DNA from: Euglena gracilis
Lineage: Eukaryota; Euglenida; Euglenophyceae; Euglenales
DNA: 64,000 bases
Assembly: GCA_039621445.1 (NCBI GenBank)
Contig: CP154957.1
Location: 39,774,654-39,838,653 of the forward strand
Direction: 5' to 3'
Within the stretch, counting starts at the first letter, position 1; every line of letters starts with the position of its first letter. The notes under the pieces are model-generated. The model made no database searches. It saw only the letters and a list, made by a program, of their open reading frames with translations, and was not told the DNA's origin. Made by a program: the position numbers and the translations under genes. Below are positions 30,789-44,472 of the stretch, in pieces.

Positions 30789-33348
30789 GCTGGGGGCTAC
30801 CTGGGGGGTGCTGCTGCAGCTGGGCGGAACCAAAATTGGGACCGGCTTCCTCGGCCCCCATGGGGGGGTCTGCAGAAATTTAAAGAGATGTATGTTTGCA
30901 AGAGCCATTTTTAGGTTTTTTACCCCAAAGGTGAAAATTGGCATTTCGGGGTCTGATTTTGGAGCATAGACTGCAGGGGGAAACATCAGAAAGCCCCTTT
31001 GGAAGTCCCGTTTACCAAGGTTAGGTTAGATTAGGTTAGGAGAGATTAAGTTAGGTTTAGGCTTTAAATTTCTCATTCACCCTGTTGAATTGTTTCCTTT
31101 AAAAAAAAGCCAACTGCCAAGAAGTCGAAAAAAATCACCCGAACTTTGCACCGCATGCAGACCCCACATAATGCACAAAGAGCTCTTGCCACCATCTCCC
31201 CAAGCCAAATCCTACATCATCATTTTTTTGGGAGGTTTTGATTATTCCTGGAAGACACTTCACCCACAACACAAGCAGAATCTGACGTCCAGGAATGAAA
31301 CAAAACAAAGGCAAACGCTCTTCATCCTCACCTTCTGGCAGAGGAAAGGGGGGCACACCGCCACCAGCGAATGCCCCTGGCGGGGCGGCGGGACTGTGGC
31401 ATGTGTTCCTTTCAGGGCTGTGCTCCCCAGGGGGGGGGGGTACTAAAGTGGGATTTCCACTGGCTGGGGAAACCCCCCCCCAGGGGGTACTCAGAGCCTC
31501 CCTCCCCCCTTGGCTAGAAAAGAACTCCCTCCAGCCTTCGGAGAAATGGGGTTCAATATGATTCCACGTTAATTTTGCTCCCAAAAAAATCCCCAACGTT
31601 GCAAAAGATTGAGGGTATTTTGGAAGGTTTTGAGGGTGGAAAAAAATTCTTTTAGCTTCGCACTGGTCACTTGAAATAAAAAATGGGTGGGCTGGGTAAC
31701 TGCAACAGATTTCGGATTTTGCTAACCTGCATTTTGATTGCATTTATCCTGTGTTTGTTTTGCAACACCTTTTTGTGTGCAGATCCCTCCGGTTCCCCAG
31801 GGGCTGTTGACCACCAACACAAAGCCACACAAAGGGAAGGGTGTCGAATTGCTTCCCTCTTCTACGGCGTCTGGCGCCTTTCCACCTCTCCATGTCTCTG
31901 TCCAGGTCCATTCATGCCCCTGGGCTGATAAATGGTGCTGCGGGAGGTGCTGCCCTACCCCAATTTTGCACTGAGCGTGAGTGGCAACCAGCAGAGACAG
32001 GAAACATCGGGCCAATGCCAAACAATCAGCAGTCAGGAACGTCGCTGGAGGGTGTAGAGGTACAGGAGGGAGGATGCCCCCCCCCGACCGAATGGGCGTC
32101 CGGACAACCCCCCACCTGCCAAGGGGGTTTGAATCAACCCCGTGGGGTACCCAGGTCCCCCAAATGGTCAAAATCTTGCTTCGAAAAGCAAGATTTTGCA
32201 TTTTGACATATTTAGCCACCCCCCCCCCCCCAATGCCCCAAGCGGCATTTTCGGCCGATGCTGGGTGGCAAAACTTTTGGCCCGGCACTTCACGGCGGGC
32301 CAAAAAATCGTTCACCGGGACAGCGCTGCTTTTTGGGTGGTGGTCTGGACCGTGGTGTACAGCCACCTCTCCCTTATATTGAACCCGGGGTGGGCGACGC
32401 CAGTACCTCTTCGGCAAGATTTTGTTCAATTAAACTCTTTCACCCTCAGTGAAAGCTTTTCCCCAAGAGAAAGACTCCCCTGACTTTTGGGTGGCAGAGG
32501 CCTGGTTCCTTCCTCAGAATAGAGAACCCACTTCTCGGAGGGGAAGCGCTGGCTGCCGTTTTTCCGGAGGGAGTAGATCCAGACGTCGTTCAGAAGTCAG
32601 CGCCAGGGCCTTTCTCCGCAATCAACAATGCTGTATGTGGACCCTCACCACAACATGGATGGTCCCAAACACAGCCTTCTTCGAGGAAGGTCCTCCACCT
32701 AACATCGACTTTCCGCCCATGAGGGCCAAGGCAGAGTTGAGCACCAGGCAAGCGGCGGCGTTGATGCGATTTGAAGGTCCATCCTTGCCTGCACCGACAA
32801 AAAAGGAGGTAGACCGAAAGAGGGGCAGGTCGGCGATACTAAAAGACTCCAAAGAAATGTCACCTTCTCAAAATTATCACGTCAGACTGCGAGTGTGTCT
32901 GAAAAAAACTGCCTAAAAAAGAATATTTCAGGCTGCAGGCACCGCATGGTTTTTCTTGGGTCAAAAAAAACACCCGGCGCCGAAGGCGCCAGAAAATTTT
33001 TTTCGGGTGCAAAAATTGGTTCTCCCAGTAATACGGGAAGAGGTGGTGGAGGGGGTGGTCGACCCCCCCCACCCACCATGCAGGGGTGGGGTGGGGGTCG
33101 ACCCCCCACCCACCCACCACCCTGGCTGTTCGGCCTATTCCCCTTCTGCCCTGCATGGGGGAGGAGGGACCTGCTATGGGGGGGGGGGAATTTTAAGGGA
33201 ATCACTCTTTTGGTGCTGCACAGGAAAAAATTCCTCTGGGAACACCCACCCGGCAGGCCCCCCAACCCAGGGGGTGGGGGTCGGGCTGGAACGCCCCTCC
33301 ACTGAGTCACCAACCTTAACTGGAACCTCTGACACCAACCACACAAGG

Positions 33349-33388
33349 TGCACACACACACACACACCACACACAAACACACACACAC

Positions 33389-33437
<49 letters not shown>

Positions 33438-33442
33438 GCACA
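33349..33442. repeat. CA microsatellite
   Basis: (CA)n with ACACCACAC interruptions. The twin at 53,587-53,672 is uninterrupted. Confidence 0.95.
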
Positions 33443-34779
33443 CAACCACCAACGGTTTTCCAAGACCCCACTTTCCCGTCACGCGGAAGCCAAATTTTAG
33501 GTTGGCATGGTATGGGCAGCAACACATACCATCGTGGAGGCGGGACCAGGCCGGCTTGTCGAGCTGGCTCAGGTCCAGGCTCCAGAGGTCGTTCGCCATC
33601 CACGAGCCACCCCCAAAGACGAGCATGGAGGAATTCCAGACGGCGGCCGTGGTACGACCGCGGTGATGGCGACGCACCGCAGTCGTCCTTCTGACCGGAG
33701 CACACCTGGTCCCATTGCGGCTTGGAAGCTGAGTGGACATGGAAAGTATGGATTCACTGGGTGGGCGGGGGCCGAGTTGTCCGACCCTCCTTTTTCATTT
33801 GAAAACCTGCTGAACCTGCAAACCTGCAAAACCTGCAAAAACCTGCAAACAATTCTCTTCAGCTTCTGCTTTCACCAAATTTGGCACATCAGGTTTGAAA
33901 TTGTCCAAAAGGGTTTTTTATCCGGTGTTTTTTTTTGTCGCTTTGGAGTTAGCAAAGAAAATATTACTTCAATCACACGCACAAATAGTACACCCAGGGC
34001 CGAGCCACGAATGAGGGAAAAAAATAATCAAACCCAAAGAAGCCACAATCGCATTCTGAGAGTTGTAATGATAAACTTGACCGCCTATAACTCCTCATAA
34101 TTTTGAGGCCGCCGCCGAGTCAACCAGGTGCTTAGCTGCTGTGTATACCCACATATGCTGCACACAGGGATTCTGGCAGTTTGAAGACGCCATCATGTGC
34201 TTGGCACAACGTCAAAAGAAGCTCACAGGCGTGCACAGCGACGACGTGCAGTGGTGCAGTCTGTGTGGTGGCGCACACAGAGCATCCAGGCACCTCCTCC
34301 CATCACTGCCAACCCATTGCCTCATTGCCTGACATGGATGTCCATCAAGAAAGACAGCAATTTTCCCCCAAAATTTTGAGGAGTGAGGAGACCTTTTGAA
34401 TCAGGTTGGGTGATGATTTTTGAACTGAAGGTATCCACGATTAGCCAATCATTGGCAGCTGGGAGACTTGAACAGATGACCAAACCAAACAAAGTCAACT
34501 ATTTCAAAACCAAAGCACCTTTGAACACCTGCCACGTCGATGAACCAGACGTCGTTGGCCTCCGTCTCATGGTTTCCCACTCGGCCACCAAATACCACCA
34601 TCTTGCTGCCAAACATCACTGCCGAGTGCCCGTACCGCACACCCGGTGGGCTGTTGCACTGCCCCCACAGCAGGTACTGAAGAAAGCCGAAAGTGTGAGG
34701 CACAGGTGGGGGGAACGCAACAAGGAACCTGGAAAAAACGCGACAAAAAAACACAAAAGGCAAATTAAAGCAATTACAC

Positions 34780-34792
34780 NNNNNNNNNNNNN
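34780..34792. other. Assembly gap (13 Ns)
   Basis: Thirteen undetermined bases sit exactly between the end of the left 20-kb copy and the start of the right one. Confidence 1.
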
Positions 34793-35070
34793 TTGTGGCA
34801 AATGGATAAATGGTTTTCAACAAATTGGCGGACATGGCGTGAATAGCAAACGGTCAAGCGTGATTTGTGTGCGTAAGCACGTAAATAAATGAATGATGAA
34901 ATGAATGAGATGTTTTCGAACGGAAAGAACTGCCACAAGGACGGACTTCTCCACAAATGCGCAAAACTGTCCAGGTGCAATTGCCGTGCAGGTGCCATTG
35001 AGGTGACAAGAGACAGGTGTGCGTGCGCTGTGTTGTGGTGCTGTGATACAGAGGTGAGTGTCGAACATGG

Positions 35071-35265
35071 CCTGTGTACAAGATTGGTTACCTGCCAGAG
35101 GCTCCAGGGAGGCTCCAGGGAGGCTCCTCGGGTAACCAGCCTCCAGGGCGGCTCCCTGGAGTGAGGCTCCAGGGAGGCCCCTGGGAGGCTCAAGTAACTA
35201 GCCTCCAGTGATCCTCCATGAAGGCTCCAGTAACCAAAAGTGAGGATTCCAAATTTTCTGGGACC
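35071..35265 (-). repeat. Hairpin-minisatellite element (copy 3', inverted)
   Basis: Duplicate of the element at 14,847-15,048, with several substitutions in its core units. Confidence 0.75.
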
Positions 35266-35305
35266 CCGGACTGCGCGCTAGGTGGGGGACGAGGAGGGGC
35301 AACGC

Positions 35306-37151
35306 CTGGAAGGGGCCCGTCGCCGGCGCCGTGGGCGAAACGCAGCGGGGCGCGCTTCGCCAGCAGGAAGTAGCGGCGGCGCTGGTACGGGACCCCGAAT
35401 TGCTTCGGTGTGAGGAGGAACTGCTGCATACCATAGCTGTGGACGGGGAGGGGGGGGTTACTGCGGAAGTCCACACTGGAATTTTCAGAGAGCTGGCGGA
35501 GGCGATGGGGAGAGGCAGGCACAACACTCGTCCCGGCAGCGCGGGGCAGGCACACCCCAGGCTGGCCAAGACCTGCTTGAGCCGCTGGCAGGTGGCGGAG
35601 GCCTCAAAGCCCACCACGTTCTCCAGCAACAGGAAGGCCGGCAGCTGCTCGGGGCCATGGATTCACTTAGTGACTCCCCAAGGGGGCCACTTTCTCCCGG
35701 GCCCAAACCCACCTACCCATCCACTTGAAACCCCCTTGGGGGGGGGTCAACAGGTGTTAAGTGAATCTACGCTTGGGGCCCATGGTCTGCATCACATCCA
35801 GGAGGTGAAGGAAGCTGCGAGCCCGGGGGTCCTCCATGTCTCGCTGTCCCTCACGAGGCTCTTCCCTGGGAGTCCCTCAGCCTGGGGAGGTCTTGCTTTT
35901 CTTGGTTTGTCCCTCGAATAAAAGTTAGGGGCAGGTTCCTCTGGTGTTGTGGGGGAAGCCCTGGCCCTTCTTTCCTCACTTTTCATCACAAGCATCGAGG
36001 ATCCTTTGAAAAGGTTCGTTTATCATATTCTTGATGCAGTTCAGAAAATGCCGTCTCTTCCCTCTGACCTCAACCTACTAAAAAACTGAGCTCCATCTCC
36101 ATATGCCTCACAGGCAGCTCTGTGGTTGTCATCTTGTCTGCAGAAAATTTCCTTTCTTCCGGCTCATGGCCTAATCGATTGACATGAAAGGCCATTTGCA
36201 ACGCTGCAGTCGACAACCTCAAACCAGAAATAAAGGGCCATTTCAAGGCAACGCCAGAAGGACAACCATTTTGGGTTGGTTAGAGTGGCTTGTGTTTCAA
36301 CAATAAATAAAAAAAAGCAATGTGGAGAAACTAAAGGAACAAATTAGTAGCTCTGCAGTCGCTTTTAGTTTTAGTTTCTATCCCATAAATGGCTCAAGCA
36401 AACAGTATGGGAGAACCCCCGCAGCACGTGTAGGTTTCCAGTGACCGGGAGAAAAGCAGCACCACCGTAATTGTGGCGGGGGAAGTCGAGAGACTGAGAC
36501 GAGCGGAAATGCCTCAGTCGCCCCTGCCGGGTGTAGGGCTGGCATGGAGGGGCGAGCAGCCACACGTCACAGGCTGAGGAGGGCTCCGCTCCCCTCCAAC
36601 GCAACCATGCAGGCTGCAGGCACCAAACAGCATTGATGGAACACACTGGAACCCTGCAACCCGAGGCTAATCACGAAAATGAGAAGCTGTGGAAGCGTGA
36701 ACCGTCTCGCTCTGTCATGGTCATCAGCTGCGGGACGCTTCTTTTTCCCCGAAAGCAATCTGCATCAAACTGTCAAATGAAACTGGTAAGAAGGCAATGA
36801 CTGAACATTCTTTATTTTCCAAAAGGAGTGGCGTGTGAGCAGGGCCCTGCCAGGAAGGTCCGCCGCCACCACCGTCTCCAGGTTGCGGGGGTTTGGGGCG
36901 AGGCCGAAGTAGGCTTCATAGCACACGTTGGCGGTGGTGTTGAGGTCGTAGGCCTCCACAACCTTGACCTCCGAGAGGCCCGCCACGCGCAACGCACGGG
37001 CAGGTGGGGGAGCGAAACCGTCGACCCTGTCGTCGTCAGGTCCCCTTTCTTTGTGACCTTGCGCCTCCCCAACCTGGGCGTGGTGCATGCCCCCGATGCC
37101 GCTGTAGAACTCGAGGGCCCGGGACGGGCCGCCGAGCCGGGCGTCGGCCAT
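35306..37151 (-). CDS. TRDMT1: TRDMT1/DNMT2 5' exons (copy 2), 3' part missing
   Basis: Exons 37,151-37,080, 36,995-about 36,850, 36,573-36,530, about 35,857-35,775, 35,650-35,556 and 35,436-35,306 repeat exons 1-6 of the complete gene with intact PPCQ and ENV motifs. The C-terminal exons (CFTKAYG and motif X) are absent because the duplicated segment stops at the Ns. As drawn it would encode a methyltransferase without its target-recognition and C-terminal part. An allele cut by the assembly is the more likely explanation. Confidence 0.85.
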
Positions 37152-37678
37152 CCGCCCCGCAGTGGCAACACCCCTGTGGGGAAGAGGGGCGTGGCTCATC
37201 CGTGTGACCTTCCGGATGCTTCCAATGAAGACAGAGTTGCTGTCCAGAAAGTTGGTGTCCGTTGAGCCTGTGGGGACAAACATGGCTCGCGACTGTGATT
37301 TGGGTTTTTTGGGGGGGGTCTCAAAACTTGGGACTTGGGTTGCTGGATGCACACAAGTGTCACGTGGTCAGCAGGGAAGGCACAGTGCAAGGCAACAGCA
37401 GCGTTGGTGTTTTTCAATAACGCAGTTAACAGAATTAACAGAATCTGGTCCAGAAAGCCCTCTTAACCTAGGCTTTGAGGCTTTGGATGGAGAAGCTGGC
37501 TCTCTCTCCATGTGCTGTACCCACACAGCCTGCAAAGTGTCTTCATTGTAAAGCCTCAAAAAAAAAAATGGAACCTGGGTTCATGAAGGCCCACGCAACT
37601 GCCCCATGCTCAACAGGACAAGCACAGCACAAAGACGACAGCCCTCGACAGCAGAAGGGCAGCGTGCAGTTTCGGCGC

Positions 37679-40600
37679 TCACGGCTCCACCACAACGTCA
37701 ATGGCGGCCAGCGACGTCCCGGCCAAGTGCCGCCAGTCACTGCGGTCGTCGATCACTGCGACGGCGGGCGTGACGGTGAACCGCCCCGCCTCGGGGAACG
37801 GCAGCACGACGTCCCCCGCAAAGAGCCCCTCCGTCAGCCCCAACTCCGCCTCCTGCCGGACCTCCGCCGCCGCCAGGGCCAGGGCAGGAGGCTGGGGCCC
37901 GGCGGGGGTGCAGCGCAGTGCCACGCCGACCGCGTGGGCACGGCGTCCCCGGGGGGTGGCGGGTTGCCTTCAGGGCCCCGGTTCGAAAGTACGAAAAGTC
38001 GGGGTCTGGCACAGTGGCACGCTCAAATTATCAGGGTGATAGGCAACTTCAACGGTCCCATTCTGGAAAAAAACACAAAATTGTGTCAAAGGAGCCCGCA
38101 CTGTGTGAGCTCAAAATGATTTGCCATTAACCTTGCCAGTACATTCGAAACCCAGAGTTCCATAAATTTTTGGTCTTCTTGGGAACCAGAGAGGAAATAG
38201 TATGCTGATGCGAGCAGGGGAAGCCTTCCTTCTGCAGTCTCTCCATGGTGCGATGGAAGAAAGGTTGGACAATGGTCACTGAAAGAAGGAAGGTACAGAA
38301 AGTAACGTTACAAAAACTTCTTAAAAAAATGGGGGCACTGGCCGCACGGTGCCCTCCACATGCAGCACGACGGCAGACCGGGGTGGGACGGTCACCGTTC
38401 CGGCGGGGGTGACGGTGATGTGGAGAGCGGTGGCCGGGGCCAGGGAGAAGTAGAACGGCGGCAGCCCCTCCGCGACGGCCGCCAGGCCGCAGGCCACGTC
38501 CAAAAGTGGGGGCCCCTCCTGGAGGCAGGGAGGCTCTCGGCAGCGACATCTCCCTTGCCCGGGTGACAGGCAGGCAGCCCAACGCTTCTGGTGGGGGGGA
38601 CACTCTAATAGACGACAGCAAACACTATCTGACCCTCTTTTTTACCCACTGAGAAGATATTAAAATCTCAGACACCACACCCAATGGCATTGTTTGACGA
38701 CAAAAGGTCCAATAAACCTGCTGCGAGACGGAATTGAAGGAGACCTTTCCCAGGAAACATCTTCACTCCCCACCGCCGGGTTATTATCACCGAACAGATC
38801 GACCAGCATCCTGACTTTAATAACTTTCAGACGGGTTTGCCGGTACAAGGAACTGGGTGGGGCTTTCAGATTGAAAATAAATAGACTTTGGTTTGGCGTT
38901 GAGCAGGGTGCCCACTTTTCTGGGAGTCCAGGGCAGGGTTCGATATAAGGACAGGTGGGGGGGGGGGGGGGCAGAGGGGGGGGGGACACCCCCCCACTTA
39001 AACAGTGGCGCGGTCTGGGTGACCGAAAATTTTTGACCCCCCCCAAAACGACCAAAAGTGCCATTTTGGGCATTTTTTGGGCAAAAAATGTGCCAAAAAT
39101 GCAAAAAAAATTTCGGCGCAAAGCGCCGGAGGAAAAAATTGACTCTTTTTGGGGGGGTCCCGGATACCCCCCCCCAGGGTCGGTCCGGCCCCCCCGGGGG
39201 GGGGGGGGGGGGGGGGGGGTGTTCGGCACCCCCCCCCTGGGGGCCAGGGGGGGGGGGGGGGTGGGGGGACACCCCCACCTAAACCATGTACGCCCTCCTT
39301 ATATCAAACCCTGGTCCAGGGGGGTCCACGCAGGTTCCTAAATATGACAGCTTCCAGGGGGGAGGTCAGCAAGATGTGGTGAGGACTAGGAGGGGGAGTC
39401 ATAGACCTCTCTGAGCGAGAGTGGCCCGGCAGAGACAGGGGAAGGAAGGACGGATCTGGCAGGGCGGCGACGTCAGACGTTGCGGACAGGGCGTAGTGCC
39501 AGACAAAGACCAGTCGGTGCGCGAGGAAGATGCCACGAAGAGCGGCGCCAGGAAAGATGCCGAAAACGGGTATATTTGGCGTTAATTCCGGCGCGTTGCA
39601 CTTCGCTCTGGTCACTGGGGGGGGGGGGATCGATAACTTGGGCCCGAAAAAGCGCGTCATAAACGGGACTATTTTCTCAAACCGGCTGGCCCGCCAACCT
39701 CCAGGTTCGCCCCGGCCTCCGGAAATCAAATGATGGATGGGGGGACGCCTAAGCCCTGGGCAGGTAGTGGTGCACCCATCGACATCCCGCCGCCATGCGC
39801 GCCAGGCGGGCCTCACTGAGCTCGTCCAGGTCGATGAACGCGCAACACAGCGCGGCCCACTCCGCCCCCGCATCCCGGAACGCCGCCGCGACGCCGCGCA
39901 GCAGCGCGTCCCTCGCCGCGGCCCCCGACGCCGCCCCTCCTCGCGTGGCTGCCACCGCCAGGGCGTCGCTTAACGCCCCCCCCCCCCGGGGGAGTCCAGC
40001 TCAGAGGCTGAAAACCTTGGCTGGAAAGTGGCCGAGTTCCCTCCGGCGGAAGCGACGCGCTGGCCGCTGCCCCACTGAGGGCGACCGCCGCCTGCAGCGT
40101 CGCCCGCCAGCGCTGCAGGAAGCGGCTCTGGAAGGCGCCGCGGCCCCCCGCCCCGCCGCCGCCGCCCACCGCGCAGCGGAGGCGCAGGGCGGCGTCGCTG
40201 AGGCGCCGCAGCGCGAGGGCGAAGTCCGGGGCGGCGCGGGGGGGCGGCCCTGGGGCGTCCCCCGGGCCTGGGGCCGGTGGGGCGGCGGGGGAAGGGGGAG
40301 GCGGCACGTCCCGTGTGAGGGTTCCTCCAAGCCGGCGTTGGTCCGCTCGGTCTGTGTCAGACTTTTTGGTGTTCTTTCTCGGTATGCCCGCATGAGCATG
40401 GGCCGATGGCATGCACCCACGTAGATCGGGGGGGAAGGGGGGGAAAGCGGCCACATCCATCCGTATCGGTCAGAGGGGACATGGGCGAGGGAACTGCGAG
40501 GGCCGCCTGGCACTGGGCCACGGCCAGCAGCCCCTGCAGCCAGGCGTGGCGGTCCTCCCCCTCCACCGCGTCCCCCAGCGGGGCCAGGCAGCGCTCCGCC

Positions 40601-43600
40601 ATCCGGGGCCAGCCCTCCTGCAGGGCCGCCCGGGCCACGAGGTGGGCCAGGCCGCGGTGGCTGCAGAGCGTTCCGCACAAGACCACAGGCATCGCCCCCC
40701 CCCCCCCACAGCGGCCTGCAGAGAGCCGCCAGCACTGGTGCTTGGCCGCAGCCGACCATTGCCCTGCGGTGGGCCCTGCGCCGGCAGCCAAAGACGGCAC
40801 CCGAATCCACTGCATCCACTGCCGGAACTGCGGCCACTCCAAAGCACCTCTGATCGACCATCCCCTTCGGTACAGCACTGCCCAGCATCACTCAGCCATG
40901 ATGTTGCCATGTTCTCCCCATACCCAACGGATCCCAGTGGTCGCTGGCCGGAGCACAGCTGATCCACCAGGCGGTGCAGCTGAACGACGCATGGCGGGGC
41001 GTCGGCGGCGCCGCTGTGTGTGCTGGGGTCCGTCGACATCAACGGCAGGGAAAGCCCTTACCCCAAGAAATGGGGACTGCTTGCCAGGGGGGAGGATGCT
41101 GGGCAACGCGAGCTGTACCCTGCGCCAACACGAGCAGATCAGCAATGACATCGGAGCGACATGTGTGGGTTCCCTGGCCGGGGCGGGGCCGCCGAGCGCC
41201 GAGGCAGCAGCGCTGGGGGCAAGGGCGTCGTCCTCGCGGGGCACAGAGGCGAAGACGAGCCGCAGTCCGGCCGGCCACGCTGCGTCGTCCCCCGACGCTT
41301 GCAGGCACGCCAACACCCGCTGCGTCCAGGCTTCTGTTTATTTACCCCGGGGGGGGGGGGGGGGGTTGCCTTGTGCTGCGGGGTGCCTGCCCACAGCAGG
41401 CACACCAGGGTCCATGTTGGGTCCCGGTACCTGCCGACCAAGCCAATTTCCCCTTGAAAGTCAGGCCTCCGGCGTCTTCGGCGCCGGGGGGCGTATTATA
41501 GCACTCCCCACCCCAAAACCCGACCCCCCCAGGGGGTCCAAATTGCCCTACCCCCCTGCCTGCCCATCGCACTCCCTGCCGGGTGCGACCTTCCTAAAAA
41601 AGAAGCCTGGCTGTGTCCGCGCCCGCCGCACGGCGTCGGTTGCAGCGGGGCCCTCGGTGGGGACCAGCGGGCGCAGCCGGTGGAGGGCCTGGAGGACCAG
41701 TGGGGCCAGGGCCGCTGGCCGGGGGGAGGGGGCGGAGAGGATGGCGGGTCGATGGGTTGGGGTCGGCGGGGCAGCCGTGCCAGGGTCTTGCACCGGAGAA
41801 AGGTGGCCGGTGGGCGGGTGGGGATGCCCCCTGCCACTGATGCATTGACAGCATGCACCATCGAAAGCCCAACTTCTGAACCCTCCCCGATCGAGCAGCG
41901 TCCCATGGTGTCACTCGTGACCTATACCGGTCGGGCGGGGAAGTGGCCCTGCGCAGCTGGCGCTGCCGGCACAGGGCCGGGGACAGCTGCAGCAGGAGGT
42001 GGGGCTGGACCTGCGCCTCCGCCGGGGCGACCCGCGCCACCCGCAATGCGAGGCGGAGCAGCCGCTGGAACCATGCGTGGCTGGCGCAGCGCCGGTCGCC
42101 GTCAGGCACGGTGGCAGGGTTCTGCTGTGGCGGGGCCACCGGGGCGGGGGGGCAGGGTACGTCTCGCACATCTCTCAAAACACATCTCCCTAAGGACCCT
42201 GGGGGATTGCTGGACTGGGGCTGGACATTTGGGCTGGCTAGCTAGCCCCCCCCCCCATGAGCATGTGACAACCTCAAAAGAGCCCCAAAAGCTGCTACAA
42301 CTTCGTCGTCGGTCGGGCACGTTTGCTCGAATATGGCAAAACGGGCAGCCCCTGGCCAGGGGCATCCGGGGCACAGGGGCAGGGCTGCAGCCCCTGGCGC
42401 TTCAGCGCCGCAAACGCAGCCGCGTGGCACAGGTCCAGCACATCCAGGCCGGCGCCCCGCCCAAAGCCGCCGCTTGCCGGGGCGGTGCGGGCAGCAGCCA
42501 TCCGCGCAAGAGAGGGGAGGGGGCTGGCGGGGCGAGGTGCCGGGCGCGCGTGTGGCGCAGCGGGGCGCCCTGGGCGGCCTGGCGGTGCTGGAGGTAGCCG
42601 AGGAGGGTGTGGCCCGCCGCCAGCACCAGCGGCGGCGCCGGGTGCCAGAGGGCCGCCTGGCGACAGGCGGGGCCCTGCTGCGTGGCGGCGCAGCAAACCT
42701 CACCCCGGCCCAGGGGGGGGGGGGCAGTTGTGGGGCGACGCCTGGGCGGCAGGCGGCGACGAGGTCCTCCAGGGTGCGGGCGGTCTCGCGGCTTTCCATG
42801 AGGCAGGGAACGACGGTCACGGTGGAGCAGAGCAGGACGTGGAGGGCAAGGAAGTGCACGGTGCCGTGGCTCACCTCCGTCTCGGGAGGGGAAACTCTTT
42901 TGCTGTAAAAACTCCACACACACATGACGTTGTGTGCTTTTCTTTTGTGTGTACATGTGAAATGCATGATCTGTGTGTTGTTGCAAACAGAGTGTGTTGT
43001 TGTTCTTTCTTCAAAAAAATATGGACGTTTCTGTTACATTTTGCACACTTCAACATCAACACCATGTGCGTTGTTGCACATCTTTCGTATAACACAAATC
43101 CATCAGCAATGACAAACTGCAACACCCCCAACCATTTGTAATGCATAATGACCATGTGTCATACAGTAAGCGGCATCCACAATGTGTTCTCACAAGGGCT
43201 CTCCAGCCAGGCGTGCCAGGACGGCTCGTAGCACCGAGAGCCACAGCCAGGGCAGGGTCCGCAGCACGCCGTTGCTGACCCACCCTGGGGGCGGTCAGTT
43301 CCCACTTCCAACAAACGAGTCACTCGCTTTTGTCAGCCGATGAGTCATTTCCAATCCCTACCTCCAGGCCCGTCACTCAATCAGGGGTTTTAAAACCGGG
43401 GAGGGGATCCCGGGGGACCCACTCGTGTTTCCCCGAAAATGGCCAAAAATCGCGAAAAATGCTAAAAAAAAATAGCACCTTTTTTCAAAAATTTATATCT
43501 ATATTTCAAAAAGTGTATCCCTTTGGGGGACCCCCCCCCCCCGGGGGGGCTCGGCCGGACCCACCCACCCTACCCCCCGGGGGTCCAAGGCTAAAAAACC

Positions 43601-44430
43601 ATGCACTCTACCCAGTTCTAGCGACTCAGACAAAAAAAAAGAACAAATCCAACGGATTTCGGACGATTTGTCGGCACTTTTCTTTCGGCCAACGCTGGCC
43701 CAGGGGGGGGAGGGTTGGAGTCACAAATAAACAGTAGACCCCCTGGGTCGACAGACACTGAGCAACGGCCCGGCCCGCAGCAGCGGGGTGTGGGCGAGGC
43801 GCAGGACGCCCCGCAGGGCGGCGGCGTGGACCGCGGGCCGGGCGTCGCGCTCCACGAAGTGCAGCAGCGCCTCCACGAGCTGCAGCCGCAGGGCGTGGTC
43901 CCGCGTGCGGACGGCGAGGTGGCTCAGCAGCTCCAGCAGGGGGCGGGACGGGCCGCTGCCCACCTCGACCTCCCCCGTGACTGAGACCCGCAAAAGATGG
44001 GCAGCAACCAGGGAGGGGGGGGGCTTAGCCAAGGAGGGAGCAGTGTGACTGAGAAAAGCAAAACCTTGAGCTTCGCCAAGGCCAAAATTTCCTTCACTCT
44101 GTGGGGTCCATTGTTCAACTTGACGCCATTGTTAGAATTGAAGGAATTAGGGCGTGAAATCGGCACTTACCAAATCATGCTTCTCTAGAAATTTCTGCAA
44201 TGTCGAAATTCTCGAGATTTTGTTCAAAGAAATACACTGGAAATGATGCTTTACAGGAAGATGACCATTAAAAGGATGGGCAGGGACCGGTGAGTTGCCA
44301 ATGTTGGGTAAGAGGGGCGCTGAGACAAGGGGGGGGGGGATTTTTCCATATGTTGGATTCGACTCTGGGGAAAACAGCACAAACAGTGCAGTAAAAAAAG
44401 TATGAACACACACACGCGCGCGCACACACG

Positions 44431-44472
<42 letters not shown>

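Larger units (their letters stand above)
28369..34676 (-). pseudogene. Kelch membrane protein, 3' exons only, with a frameshift (copy 1)
   Basis: Exons at 34,676-34,529, 33,728-33,530, 32,788-32,702, 32,592-32,508, 31,407-31,359, 29,806-29,725 and 28,533-28,369 repeat those of the complete gene at 48,601-63,871. The 5' exons with the signal peptide and first two repeats are absent because the duplicated segment stops at the Ns. Exon 33,728-33,530 is 2 nt shorter than its twin (GGCGGCCGTGG against GGCGGCGCCGTGG), which breaks the frame in the middle of the fourth kelch repeat. As drawn, this copy cannot make the full protein. It may be a poorly resolved allele rather than a true pseudogene. 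Confidence 0.75.
14568..34779 (+). repeat. 20.2-kb tandem duplication, left copy
   Basis: The segment repeats at 34,793-55,010 in the same orientation. It differs by scattered substitutions and short indels, mainly in homopolymers and microsatellites. It ends at the Ns. It holds the TRDMT1 5' exons, all of INTS7 and the kelch 3' exons. Confidence 0.97.

Noticed and set aside
34780-34792. Gene model running across the Ns
   Set aside because: The frame across the gap joins a kelch intron to a TRDMT1 intron and has no biological meaning.
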